The position numbers were made by a program, and so were the translations under genes. A DNA stretch of 64,000 bases, taken from assembly GCA_024663395.1 (NCBI GenBank), contig JANFAH010000028.1:744001-808000 (forward strand), given 5' to 3'. The notes under the pieces were generated by a model, which did no database searches, was not told where the DNA came from, and was given only the letters and a program-made list of their open reading frames with translations. Positions 46,008 to 57,160 of this stretch are shown here, one piece after another; positions within the stretch are counted from its first letter, which is position 1; each line of letters opens with the position of its first letter. Origin of the DNA: Pisolithus tinctorius. Its lineage: Eukaryota > Basidiomycota > Agaricomycetes > Boletales > Pisolithaceae.

Positions 46008-49000
46008 CTAGAATGCAATTTCAAATGCATGATGGTCGGCAAATTTGTTCACATAGAAGGAATTGAATGTATCATAGGAGTCATGAGGCTTGATGTCTCT
46101 GGTGTTGATGTTGTGGGCAGCATAAACGGGGATGAGATGGGCCGCATGATATATCACGTTGATGTGAATGATGGCAATGTGTGGGACGTTGTGTGCATTG
46201 TAACTTGGGCAGATGATCCACATCCCTGTAGCTTTGTCTGGGCCATCCCCCATGCGGTTGAACCAACATACGACAGCGCATGGATGCAAAGTGCCTTGAT
46301 ACTTGAACGAAAAAAGCACAGAACGTGGGCAATGTCCAGTCCACACATACCCTCTGCCTCTGGATCGGTTACAACAAAGATGCAGTTGAAACAGGGTCCT
46401 TCATTCCTCCACATGGGGCAGGAACGAATGTGCTCACAGTGCATTCCATAGAGGCCACATAGATCGCTCAGTGCAAAAAAAGTGGAACACGCAGAGTTGT
46501 AGACATGCACGCTACCATCATAGGGTGAGCACTCGTTGAGGACGATGTCATCCAGATCATCAGTGGGAAAGAGTTGTGAGTAGAGGAAGTGGTGCAGAAT
46601 GTTGGGAAGCTGTGGCAGGCAGAGCTCAGCTGCTAGGGCGCCTACGGTCCTTGCATGCTTACATTCTAAGATATTTAAACCAGTTAGCATCCGAGTATGT
46701 ACAGAGTGGAAGGTTGAGACATACAATGGGTACGAGCCAATGATACATGGGCCTCGACTGACCTGGGAGCATCAATGGCATCGCCCAGTTCCTCCTCATA
46801 ACTCCCTGCTTGTTCTTCAATTTCATTGGCCATGTCACGGCTTTCCCCAACTTGGTCACATGGATCATCAGCGTTGCTGGAACATTGACCTGAATGCCCA
46901 TCAGAAAGGGGCAAATCGTAGGATTAATACTCATACCTAGAGCCCCAAGTGCATGTGAAAGGCCGTTTGATGGCCTTAATATGTTTGGACTCTGTAATTG
47001 AAGAGCAGAGGCTGTTAGGTGCACCGAACTGACAGATAAGGTGGGAGTAATGCTTCATAGCATGTTGCCGGGGCAGTGAGAAGGTATCAACTACCCCAGC
47101 ATTCCGGAAGACTTCGCGATAAAGGTGGAAGTGCCTGAGTGCATCGTCAATTTCAACAAGCATCTGTTGAGTGATAACGTTCCAACAAATGAGGTAACAA
47201 AATTCCAGAAAGGCTCGAAAAGTGAAGACAATGTATTGTGGAACATAACCTTCAATTGCTGCGATGTAAACCTGTGAAGGACTGGTCAATAATCACATGA
47301 AGGAAATACGGATGAGTGCACCTTCATAAGGCTCTTGGAATCATCACCGGTCCACTGTTTGAAGTGTTGACCTTGAGGGAAATGCCGCAGCCCAGTATAT
47401 GGGGCAACAGCTGCGATCCTGAAAGACCATGAAGTAGATACGAATATTAATTGAAGTCATGTACTGCCAGTCAATCTCATCCAAGACTTTTTCCGCCTGT
47501 GTCTTTCCATGAATGTGGATTAGGTAGCACTCGACCCAATCCACCAGGTGGTCCTTGAACCCACCTTTGATAAGCTGGTGGAGGATATCTGGTGAAAGCA
47601 TGCTGTAGATGTCTGCATGTGGAAAATCGTTTGTAAACAGCTGTCTTTGATTAGAAAACAAAAGAAAACATGGGATTACACTTACCACTATGTTGCCAAC
47701 AATCCCATATGTGTCCCACAGTTTATGAAAGTCAAATTCTTGGATCACGGCATCGGCATGCTCACAACAATGATGGAGCACATCATCATCCAGACTCTCC
47801 CAGTGTGCAAGGCACTTCGGGCACCAATTCTGTATGATACAAGACAACAGAACTTGTTCCTCGTAGTCAGCTATATAAGCTGCTAGTGAATATATGATGC
47901 ACCGATAGTATTTGTCGCCACATAATATTGTTTCTGGGACACTCATAGCAGGTCAAAGCAAACAAAGAATGCGTGTTAGTGAGGAGTGGAAAAGCTGCCT
48001 TTTGAAATTTTGGAAAGCAGAGGAACCGGCATGTTCTCTAGTGGCTAAATGGTATGTTAGCAGTGATACAAACTCGTGGAATGTGGGATCTTACTCTTTG
48101 GCATTGCCAGGAACCCAATGAGGACTACCACACTGCAGTGAGCATAATGAACAGTGTTGCGAACATTTCCGATGGAGAGATACAAGGGGTAATAGTCAGT
48201 CTGGCCAGTTGCTACTGATACCGTTGTCTTGTCACTACCAAGAATGATGGGAATTAGTGTTGCCCCAGCCGTCATTGGATTCTCACTAATGATTCTGTTC
48301 TAGGAGTGTGAAGTTAGTGTCAATTTCAAGCTGCAGTGGGCACGGCTTACTGCCTCATTCTATGCCCAGGCTCCTGACATGAAATCCTCCCAGTGCCTTT
48401 GATTGTTTGTAGAATCATACTCCTGGTATGGTATGTAGTCGATTCAACCTATTAAGTCAGTGCAAGCAAGGACATTGTGGATGACTTTATGTGGATCTCG
48501 ATACCATACATCGTAACTGTCGAGCATCCAAGGAGCCATATTGCTGTCTTGTCCATCTTGTCCATTGTTGGCATACCACACCACAAAACTCTCCCACTTG
48601 ACCTCACCAACAGATGTGCTGTTGATGATGTGATAGAGATCTTTCTGGTTAGTGAATAGTGGTTCCCCATGTAAGGCAAGTAACAACGTGGCCCAGATCT
48701 CAAGCAACATGTCGATTTTTTTGGCAGGCATTTCAGCCTGCCTAAAGAGAAAATCCATGAGCTCGAATTCCAGCCAGTTTTGGAAAGGGGACCAGTCATC
48801 AGAAGACCTCTCCGCAGACAGCGGTGGTGGTGCATCGTCCGACAGATATTGACTGCTGGCATCACATCTTTGTGCCATGGATGAGGTATTAGTTGAAGTA
48901 GTTATTGTAGTGTATATGCAAATTACCATTTAGACCTGGATGAAAATTGCAATAAGTCCTACCTGCAGGACCAACAAACTCTGACCCTAGACTCTCATGT

Positions 49001-49300
49001 TCCTGGCCCGATGAGTTGGAGTCATCGCCATCGCCATCGACATTGCTGAGTTCTTGATGGCCGGGAGTTGGAATGTCGTACTTGGTTGCTGGAGGAAACA
49101 TGTCTGCATTGTGGTCTGTTTCATCATAGTCTTGTCCCAAATGGTCAGGCGACCCTGTGCTGATGGCGAAACTTGGGGGAATGCAGCCTAAACTAGGATG
49201 ATGCATGCGCATGTGTTGAATAAGACCCAAGAGATTTCTAAACCAATGGTTGCACCCCAGTTCAGCATAAGGGTGTCATAGTGCATTAAATGTCAGTTGT
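46008..49300 (-). pseudogene. Plavaka-type transposase (copy 2), inactivated
   Basis: Counterpart of 33619-37040, ending HHAFEIAF at 46008. Damage: TGA at 49276-49278 just before the zinc finger; the finger itself has Cys to Tyr (PYAELGC) and Cys to His (GCNHWF) changes; a deletion of about 120 nt near 46959 removes part of the segment between HLICQFGAPN and the C-terminal third. Several frames are still long (for example 47946-47344), which indicates recent decay. Confidence 0.78.
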
Positions 49301-49477
49301 GTAGGCATTTTCAATGCAAGGAAACACATTGGGACAGTGTGGGTGAATTAGCTTGAGGTAAGCAGGACTTTGTACAGAAAACTAGGTACATTGTTTGTGA
49401 GATCTTTTTTGCATAAAGAAGCGAAGTTTAAAGTCACCTTGCTCTGTCTCCATCTCCCTCCTTGCATCGCAGGTACT

Positions 49478-50819
49478 ATGTCGGCCAACAATTCTTCTAG
49501 AAGTCATCGTCCGCAAAGAGAAAAGGCTAATCTATGCCCAGGACAAATAGTTCTTGACACACAGGTTAAACGACGTACTTCAAGCCAGAAGAAAGCTGAT
49601 GACTCGCATGTGAAGGACTTGAGTGATGCCCATGCCACTGCGGTTCAACAGGGCTGCACCCAGATCTCAGAGATGGAGGCGACCATGGAGGTAGAGCAGG
49701 TGACGCAAGACGCTGTCAAAGCGAAGCCTGTGAAGCCGAAACCAAAACCAAAGGGCAGGCAAGGCAGACCTACAAATATATCTGACTTGCCTTGTGGTGA
49801 AGGTGTGGTTGCAAATGTCATAATTCATTGGTTCCAGATGCTGATAATCAATCAACAGTTGTGAATATAGAAGTAGAAGCTCACCATGTGACTGCTGATG
49901 ATTTGTTGGGCTTGAGTGATAAGCCACCAAGATGACACAATACAACTGAGCTGCTGGGTGATGATGTGGCAACTTCAGCACATGCACCCAACCTAGGAAA
50001 GTCCCGGTATGTTGTGCTCTTCCCTTGCACAATGCTCCTTCTGCTCACTGAATTGACTTTATTTTGGCTGAACCTTACCTGGAATGTTAGCACCCCAAAC
50101 AATAGGACTCTTTTGGCTGGTCGCATCAAGAGCTGGGCCAGTGGTGTCACACCTGTTGGAAATGGTACCCCCTGCAATTCTGTAACATTGGGCTCCCAGG
50201 TTCAAACTGATGGGACACCTAACTTGCCCCCTTCCACTGTCCCATCCTTAACAACTAAAGCCACCAGTGTCAGCTCAGAAATTTCTGTTGCAGAGGATGA
50301 TCAGGAGCATGCTACACCACAGGAAAGCACCAAACACCATATGATCAGCAACAATGTTCCTGCAGTGGCCCACAATGAGGATGAACATTACTTCAGGGAT
50401 CCCCTTACTGTCTCTGCCAAGTTTATGTGGTACCAGAAACCTGTTGAGGTATTTTTCTTTGGATCACGAAAGCCCATGAGTCTCACACACACACTGGTAC
50501 TATTTCTAGGCTATGGCGTGCGCTACTAACACAAGTGCTGATGCCGAGAGTGATCTCGAGGTCGAAAATCCTATTTCCCATGCAGTGCAGGCCAGCTTGA
50601 AGTGCAGGCACACCAATCATGACAACGTTGAATATGTCTCCTTGTCTGAAGTTGAGAATGTGGATGATGGGGGTTCTTTCTGTGACCTCCATGATGTAAA
50701 TGTTCGCATGAAGGTTGTAAAGGAGCCATGTGTTACTACAATGGTATGTCCTCTGGTTCACTTAAGGTCATTGCTAACCTATGTCGAGTCACAGACTAAT
50801 ATCAGAATTGACAAGCCGG
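49478..50819 (+). pseudogene. Plavaka accessory gene (copy 2), cut by gypsy-3
   Basis: Starts MSANNSSRSH at 49478 and keeps CGA at 49571-49573 where copy 1 has TGA. Runs through the FFFGSRKPMSLTH segment and the NIRIDKP segment, then stops matching copy 1 at 50819, where the gypsy-3 LTR begins. The globular half of the protein is lost. Confidence 0.7.
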
Positions 50820-51582
50820 TGTCACACACCAAAGGTGTTGTGGACATGGTTACAGCTGACTCTGCCTAACTCGTCGATGAGTTGTACACAATGCCCAAGC
50901 ATGCAGATGAAGACTAAAGGCCTCATGTGTAGAAAGACTGTCAGACATTAACAGTCATCCTTCACACAAGATCCCACACTCGCTTAAAGTGCTCAGCCCC
51001 ACGATTCTTCCTTCCAAATTTGGAGAGGATCCTCACACCCTGTGCATTTCTACAGCACTCCATCCATCAGATGCTCATTTCACTAAGTCCATCAATCATG
51101 GCCACCTCTTTGTTGATCATCTCGCTTGTCTCATTTGCCAGAGACAGTGGCTATGTATATCTGCCAGGCATTCCCACCAGCTTCCATCCTGAAGCCCCCT
51201 GAGGCTCATTCAGAAGAGTCTATCTGCCATCCTTCATCATCTGAAGCTTCCTCTTAGTCAGCAGTCTTAGTCATCCCCCCCACTCCTGCATAACTCATCA
51301 TCGACTTGTGCAAGGAGCATATTCTATCAAAGTCCATTACCCCCAAGTACTTTCAGCTGAACACCTTCACTCTGTTCAGCATCCCCTCCTCAGTCATCAT
51401 CCATTCATCTACTCCTGTGTAACTCATCGACAACTTGCACTAGGAGCACCTGCCATTGAAACTCCCCCCACTTTAGGTTTCTCTGCCCTCCAGGTTCTGC
51501 AGAGGTAAACCACCACTCGCTCACATTTGTCTTTGGTGTTGGTTTGGTTGGTTTATACTGCCTTTCCACACTTTGACTCACA
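50820..51582 (+). repeat. Probable 5' LTR of gypsy-3
   Basis: Starts TG at 50820; the end is placed at 51582 because TGGAGCCCACTGCGAGG at 51585-51601 looks like a primer-binding site. The 3' LTR is outside the window, so the end is an estimate. Contains three of the seven hairpin-type words (50868, 51291, 51421). Confidence 0.5.
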
Positions 51583-51683
51583 TCTGGAGCCCACTGCGAG
51601 GGGTGGTTATTCCTGGATCAAGAACCCTGCTCACTCAGCCTATTGAAACTTGCCTCTAAAAACCCACTTGATATCTTGCTTCT

Positions 51684-54600
51684 ATGTCATCCATCATCCC
51701 CACTATCTATCCTCCTACATCATCAGCAGTTCCAGTAGCTATGGCTGCTCCCCCTGCTCGCTCTGTCCTCACTATGCCCTTGCTTGGCATGAAGTCTGCC
51801 CCTGAATTATTCCAAGGAGACCATACCCATGTTCACTCCTTCTTGGACCACTATGAACATCTCTGTGCCTACCACAATGTCACTTCTGACCAGGAAATGG
51901 TCGAATCAATCCTCCAGTACTGCAATGCTCGTGTTAGGGAGATTATTGAAGGAATGGCTCACTACTACACTCCTGATTGGGCTAACTTGAAGGCTGATCT
52001 CCTCAAGTACTTTGATGCTGATCTATCAGATGAAAGGTTCTTTGAAAGGCATCTCAAGAGCTTTGCTTTGGAGTCTAGGATGCAGCCCATCATGACACTT
52101 CAAGACTTTAGGGCTTACAACCATGGCTTCATTTGCATTGGAGGTTGGTTGAAGAACAAAGGAAGGATCTCGGTTGATGAATATAATCGCTACTTCTGGG
52201 CTGGTTTGTCCCCAGTCTTTCATGGCTTGGTTGAAACTCGTCTCAGGACAAAGGATCCCAACCTTGACATTAGCAGGCCATTCCCCTATGATGATGTATG
52301 CCAGTCAGCTGAAGAGGTCCTTCACTGTGATCGCTTTGATGCAGATGACCTTGACTTCCTTGGCCCTTGTGCTGCCCCTGCTCCTCAGGCCCAGCCTAGT
52401 GCTTCTCATTGCTCAGATGGAAGAGATGACAGTGTTCGCCCTCTGCTCCCTTCCCATGAAGCCAGAAGAAACCTTGAAAATTTGGAGAAAGAAGGTCCTA
52501 CTGCTTGCAAACAAGATGAGGTTGAGACCCTAATCAAGTCCCTCTCTCACATGTCACTCAATGACCCAGACTACTCCCTCCTCTACTATCGTGCTATCAA
52601 GATGGATCCTGATGCTGCAAAGGTGCTTCGTGCCCCTTCCCTTCGTCCTGCTCCTGCATCTACTCCTGCATCCACTGCCCCTGCTGCTACTTCCTCATCC
52701 CAGACCCGTCCTGCCAGAAGGACCATCACTTGTTATGGCTGTGGTGTTGAAGGCCATGGTGTTGAGAGTTGCCAGGCCATTAATGATCTCATTCAGAAGG
52801 GTTCCTTGGCACATGATGAAAACCATCGAGTCATCTACCCTAATGGACAGTGCATTTATTGCAATGGAGAAGAGACTATCCTTCAAGCCTATGAGCACAC
52901 TAAAGCTGCTGCTCAGCCTGCCAATGCAGTTCACTTTGTTATCCATGAAGAGGCCAAAGAAGAGTCTAGTGCTGAAATCTATGAGTTGGAAGAAGAACCC
53001 CTTGTTGTTGCTGTAGATCGCTCTAACAAGGTTACCAAAGAGAAGAGAAAGGCTGTCTTTGACAGTGTCCTTGTCCCACCTCATTCACATGGCAAGGAGA
53101 AAGAGAGTCAGGATCCAAAGCCTTCATCCTCTGCATCCATCCCTGCTCCACAGAAAGTACCACTTGCTCCTGCCTTTGTACCAGTTGACGTCCATCCCAC
53201 TGTCTTTGATGGTACTAGAGATGATGCTATCATGGAAGATGCCTCTGTCCCAAAGCCATCTGGTCAAGCCACTGATTCTGCAGACAGGTCTAAGAAATCC
53301 AAGCCCCCTCCTACCACTTCCCTGTCTTCATCACTTTCACAGTCTGCCAACTCTAAAGCCATTGTAGAGCACATTCTTTCTACTCCCTTGACTGTATCTG
53401 TTGGGGAGGTCATTGGATTGTCTAGGGATGTTTCTCAGCATCTTCAGGAGCTTATGTGATTCAAGAGACAGCCCCTGGCTCAGCCAGTCAAGTCTGTTAC
53501 TGCCATTGAAGGAACTCCTCCTGCATCCTCCTACTTGGCCTTGACTTCTAGCCCCCTCATCACTATCAATCTGACTTGCAATGGTCATTGTGTAACAGGT
53601 GTCATTGACTCTGGATCTACCCTCAATGTCGTTCGTGCTGGTATAGCCCAGTCAGTCATTCACATGCCCATCGATATGTTGCAGACCATCAATATGCGAG
53701 ATGCAAAAGGAGGTATCTCTACTCTGAAAGGTCTGGTACAAGATGTCCCTCTCTTCTGTGGTGCTGCCAGGACTTGGACCAATCTATTCGTTGCCCCAGA
53801 CACTAATGCAGGCTTTGATCTCCTCCTTGGTCGTCCTTGGGCCCTTGGGAACTCAGTTAGCATTGTTGAAAGAGAGTCTGGAACTTATGTTGTCTTTGGA
53901 GCTGATTCAGATCGCCCCCTGGAGATGTGTGTTACTGAAGGCCAGCTTGGGTCTGTTGCAGATACCCTTATGGTGACTCTAGAGCCTGTCCATTCTCAGC
54001 AAGAAGCTGATGAACCTATGAGAGATGTAGCAGTTGGTACCCCTCATCATGTTTCACCTATAGTCTTCGCTCCACCCCCATCAACTTCACGGTCACCCCC
54101 TCAGTCACTCGATTCTACTCTGCTATATCCTGAATTGCCCCCAGATGGGTTTGATGTTGCCTCGGCCTTTCCTGTGTTCCATCCCATTCCTGTCCAAGCA
54201 TTCCCACCTCCTACCAGTCCCTTTCCTTCAGAGTTTGTTGGTCAGCTTACTCAAGAGTTACAGTCCACTGATGCGAGTGGATTGGGGGATAATCCTACCC
54301 TTGCCCAGATTTGTCGCCGGATCAGAAGAGAAGAGCGCCAGTCACTTGTCTCACTTCTTACCAGCCTTGCTCATCGCACTCCCCATCTGTCCTCCCTTTA
54401 TCTCAACTCAAACCATGCACTTGCTGGAGAAAGAGGTACTGATGAATCAGGAGTCTACTTCCAAGACTTCCTTATGCTTGATGTTTGCTTAGTCCGACAG
54501 GTCCCTGCCCCACTTGAGCATTACCATGAGCTTGAAGGTTCTGCCTATGTCAGGTTCTATCCTCGTCTACTCCCACAGGCATCTCCCACTCAGAGCAATG

Positions 54601-55625
54601 CATCTCCACCTCCAGACCTGCCATCTGACTCGAGTCTACCTGCTTCACATGTACTTTCTAATGGCATTACTGCTCCACCTCAGACTCCCTCTCCCCCATC
54701 CCCAGATCCGGTTATCATTCAAGAAGAGCCCACCAATGGTTCCCACCAGGCTTCACTTCTGTTCTGTAGAGACACTGTCACTCCAGACTTTGAAGCTACA
54801 TTCTCCATCTTCAATACTTCTTACTGTGGTTCAGTTGCCCCTACTTCCCATGATGCTTGCCATGACTCTCAGTCTACGCAACTCGGCGATGAGTTGTGCA
54901 GAGATCCATATGCACCCAGTCCATCCACCCATCATCAGTCTGCACAACTCAATGACGACTTGTGCAGCCATGTGCAGCTGCCAGGTTCATCCTCGGATAT
55001 AGGTCATGACTCTCAGTCCATGCAACTCATCGACAAGTTGCACATGTCCCACTACTTGTCCAGTCTATCCCCAGATATACCCACCACACTTTCGCCACTT
55101 GACTCTGATATGTTCAACACTAGTGTCAGCTCTCGCTTCTACCTGCCTAGCCCGTCCTTGCTTCAGTCTGCACAACTCAATGATGACTTATGCAGGCATC
55201 AGTATTCATCTAGTCCAACTCTTCCTATGCCATTACTACCCTCAGCTCCCCAAGCCATGTCTAATGCTGCTGTTGGTGAAGAGTCAGTTGCCATGCCAGA
55301 GCCTTACAGCAATGTTGTCATGTGTCATACCCCTACTGGATGGATCGCTCATTTGCAGGAAGCTGCAGAGGACCATTCAGGTGATGTGGATGAAGAGGAC
55401 ACAGGTGCATTCCCAAACTCCAGTCTTCATATCCTTGCCAGTGCAGTCAGTTTTGCCTCAGCCTCAGCTCATCCTCCCCCTTTCAAAGTGGTCTCATACC
55501 CAGACCACTTTCCTGCTTCCACTTCCTCAGGTTCAGCTCAAGACAGGTCCAATGATCTTCTCGGATGTGTTCCTCCACTTTCTCCCATATCTCATCATTT
55601 ATTTCTCCAGCTCTTTGAAGATTGA
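51684..55625 (+). pseudogene. Gypsy-3 gag-protease frame with one TGA
   Basis: Opens at the ATG at 51684. The capsid-like half is followed by a CCHC-like cluster (CYGCGVEGHGVESC, near 52735) with a further C-x2-C (QCIYCNG). TGA at 53457-53459 is followed in the same frame by the protease (GVIDSGSTLNVVRAG, FDLLLGRPW), then a long Pro/Ser-rich region with four imperfect repeats of the pattern QSxQLxDxLC (54870-55200), ending at TGA 55623-55625. The shared frame on both sides of 53457 suggests one original gag-PR protein. Pol continues in the +1 frame from about 55615. Confidence 0.8.
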
Positions 55626-56028
55626 TTTGTATGTCCCCTCTTGTACTTATAGTTGTTCTTGTTCTTCATCTGCTCACTTTGACCAAGAAGTCGTTAAACT
55701 CCTAAACCCACAGATATCATTTCTTTGCTCAGATACTCCTGTAACATCACTTACTATGCCTCCTTCAGTTTCAGATTTTCAGAGTTCCTTTTATCTCGAT
55801 GTCTTTTCTTCTTCATTATCTAATCCTTCAAAAGCACCAGATCCCCTTCCTATTCAGAAAACTGAAAAACAGCTTCATTTTTACTATTCTCTGTCTGACT
55901 TTCTTGATTTGTTATGTTTTAGAAAAAGCCTTGCTACAGATATGGAAGACTCAGCTGATGAAACAGGTCAGCTGGTGTATGGAGTGTACAAGCATGTCGA
56001 TCATAAAGTCAAGCCAGTGCCTGGAGTC
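55615..56028 (+). pseudogene. Gypsy-3 start of pol, interrupted by gypsy-2
   Basis: In the frame +1 to gag-PR: SCTYSCSCSSSAHFDQEVVKLLN region, then KVKPVPGV directly at the target site. The continuation lies at 63691 after gypsy-2: YPEDTRVHRRFPEDPL reads on without a break once the insertion and its 5-bp duplication are skipped. Confidence 0.75.
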
Positions 56029-56478
56029 TGTTACGCTCGACCAAAGTTGAGACGTAGGGAGAGCTCGAATCGCAGACTAAGGTTTCTACTGAGCAATGGC
56101 TACAGTAACCTCTGTAAATGACAGAGGATTTAAGGCAACGCCTGTAAGAGTGGTCCTGGTAAGGGACACTGAGGGCAAAGTTCTGAGAACGCTGCGTATG
56201 ATTGAGCAGCTCAAGTCTGAAGTTCCAGGACTTGAGCCGGCAGTCTAAATACTACAAGGAAACGGACCATGAGGCGTCCGCATGTACCGAGGTAACTACA
56301 CCATTGGTTGAACAACAACGACACATGTCTAAAGCATGTTACGAGACAGTAACGCTAGTGGTGGAATTAGAGAGCCATCGGACCAGAGAGAAGACGGCTC
56401 AAAAAGGAAAACATGTCCAATGGATCAAACACAAGGTAAATGTACAGTGAAAAGAAAAGTCAGGGGTGGAACGTAACA
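56029..56478 (-). repeat. 3' LTR of gypsy-2
   Basis: 450 nt with inverted ends TGTTACG...CGTAACA. Retains CpG at many positions where the other LTR shows TpG or CpA. Confidence 0.92.
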
Positions 56479-56515
56479 TTACCCCCTTTCTAAGCATTGA
56501 AGTCCCCAACTTCAA

Positions 56516-57160
56516 CTACTCTCCATAAGGTTCTCCAGTCATATTGCTGATGGCAGAGTCATCGAAATCAAAGTCATTGGCATACAGATCGTTATCTTCG
56601 CTCCCAACGAGAGTACAATCATCCACCAAGGCAGGGGTGGCAATTCTGTCCTGTAAAGGACAACGAGGGCGTATGGAGGGACACTGGGCTTGAGTATGCC
56701 CAGGACGAGTGGCATGGCAAAGGGGACATTCATACAGTCCACAGTTGACGTGGATGTGGCCTAGGCAGCGACAGACATAGCATGCTTGACGATAACGTGG
56801 ATCGGACGGAGTAAGAGGTCTATTGAACTCAGTCATGGCATTCAGCACAGGGGTAGGCAGCAACTGTGCAAGGGTTTCGACGATGTTTAATGTGTAGTCG
56901 AGTTCTGCATGGGAGACGCCAAAGGTGGTCTCAGGATCTACTTCAGATGGGGAGTCGTGAGACTCGCAGGGTTGAGGGTCAGAACCTGATAAGCAACAGG
57001 CACGGGGTCTGTCGGCTCTATGGAGAGAGCGGGACGAGTGGGAAGATGATGACGGCGACGACACTGGAGGGGAGGTTGACACGGAGGAAACCGGAGGGGA
57101 GGTTGCAGTCGAGGGTCTTCTAGACCCAGGAGGAGGAGGGGCGATCAAGGTAGGGTACTG
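56516..57160 (-). CDS. Gypsy-2 C-terminal extension or third ORF with two zinc knuckles
   Basis: Open frame of 210 codons from 57148 to 56516, in the same frame as pol and separated from it only by the TGA at 57161-57163. A Pro/Ser-rich start (APPPPGSRRP) is followed by a helical segment and two CCHC knuckles in tandem: CYVCRCLGHIHVNC and CPLCHATRPGHTQAQC (each C-x2-C-x4-H-x4-C), then an acidic C-terminus. It holds the position where an env gene lies in some retroelements but has no membrane segment or signal peptide, so it is not an envelope protein. It may be the end of Pol cut off by a CGA-to-TGA change, or a separate nucleic-acid-binding ORF. Confidence 0.6.
   Translation of the reverse strand, partial: QYPTLIAPPPPGSRRPSTATSPPVSSVSTSPPVSSPSSSSHSSRSLHRADRPRACCLSGSDPQPCESHDSPSEVDPETTFGVSHAELDYTLNIVETLAQLLPTPVLNAMTEFNRPLTPSDPRYRQACYVCRCLGHIHVNCGLYECPLCHATRPGHTQAQCPSIRPRCPLQDRIATPALVDDCTLVGSEDNDLYANDFDFDDSAISNMTGEPYGE

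Larger units (their letters stand above)
40315..50819 (-). mobile_element. Plavaka copy 2: decayed tandem copy with two nested insertions, truncated on the right
   Basis: Matches copy 1 from 40315 to 50819 once the pogo-like element (40466-43069) and the solo LTR (43608-44070) are removed. The match stops inside the accessory gene where gypsy-3 starts. Compared with copy 1 it has very many CpG to TpG or CpA changes and a deletion of about 120 nt in the transposase (junction near 46959, corresponding to 34571-34692). Confidence 0.82.

Noticed and set aside
52695..53084. 129-codon minus-strand frame
   Set aside because: Antisense to the gypsy-3 gag frame with its CCHC cluster; no features of its own.
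56516..57148. Third ORF of gypsy-2 as an envelope gene
   Set aside because: No signal peptide, membrane segment or cleavage site; two CCHC knuckles point to nucleic-acid binding.
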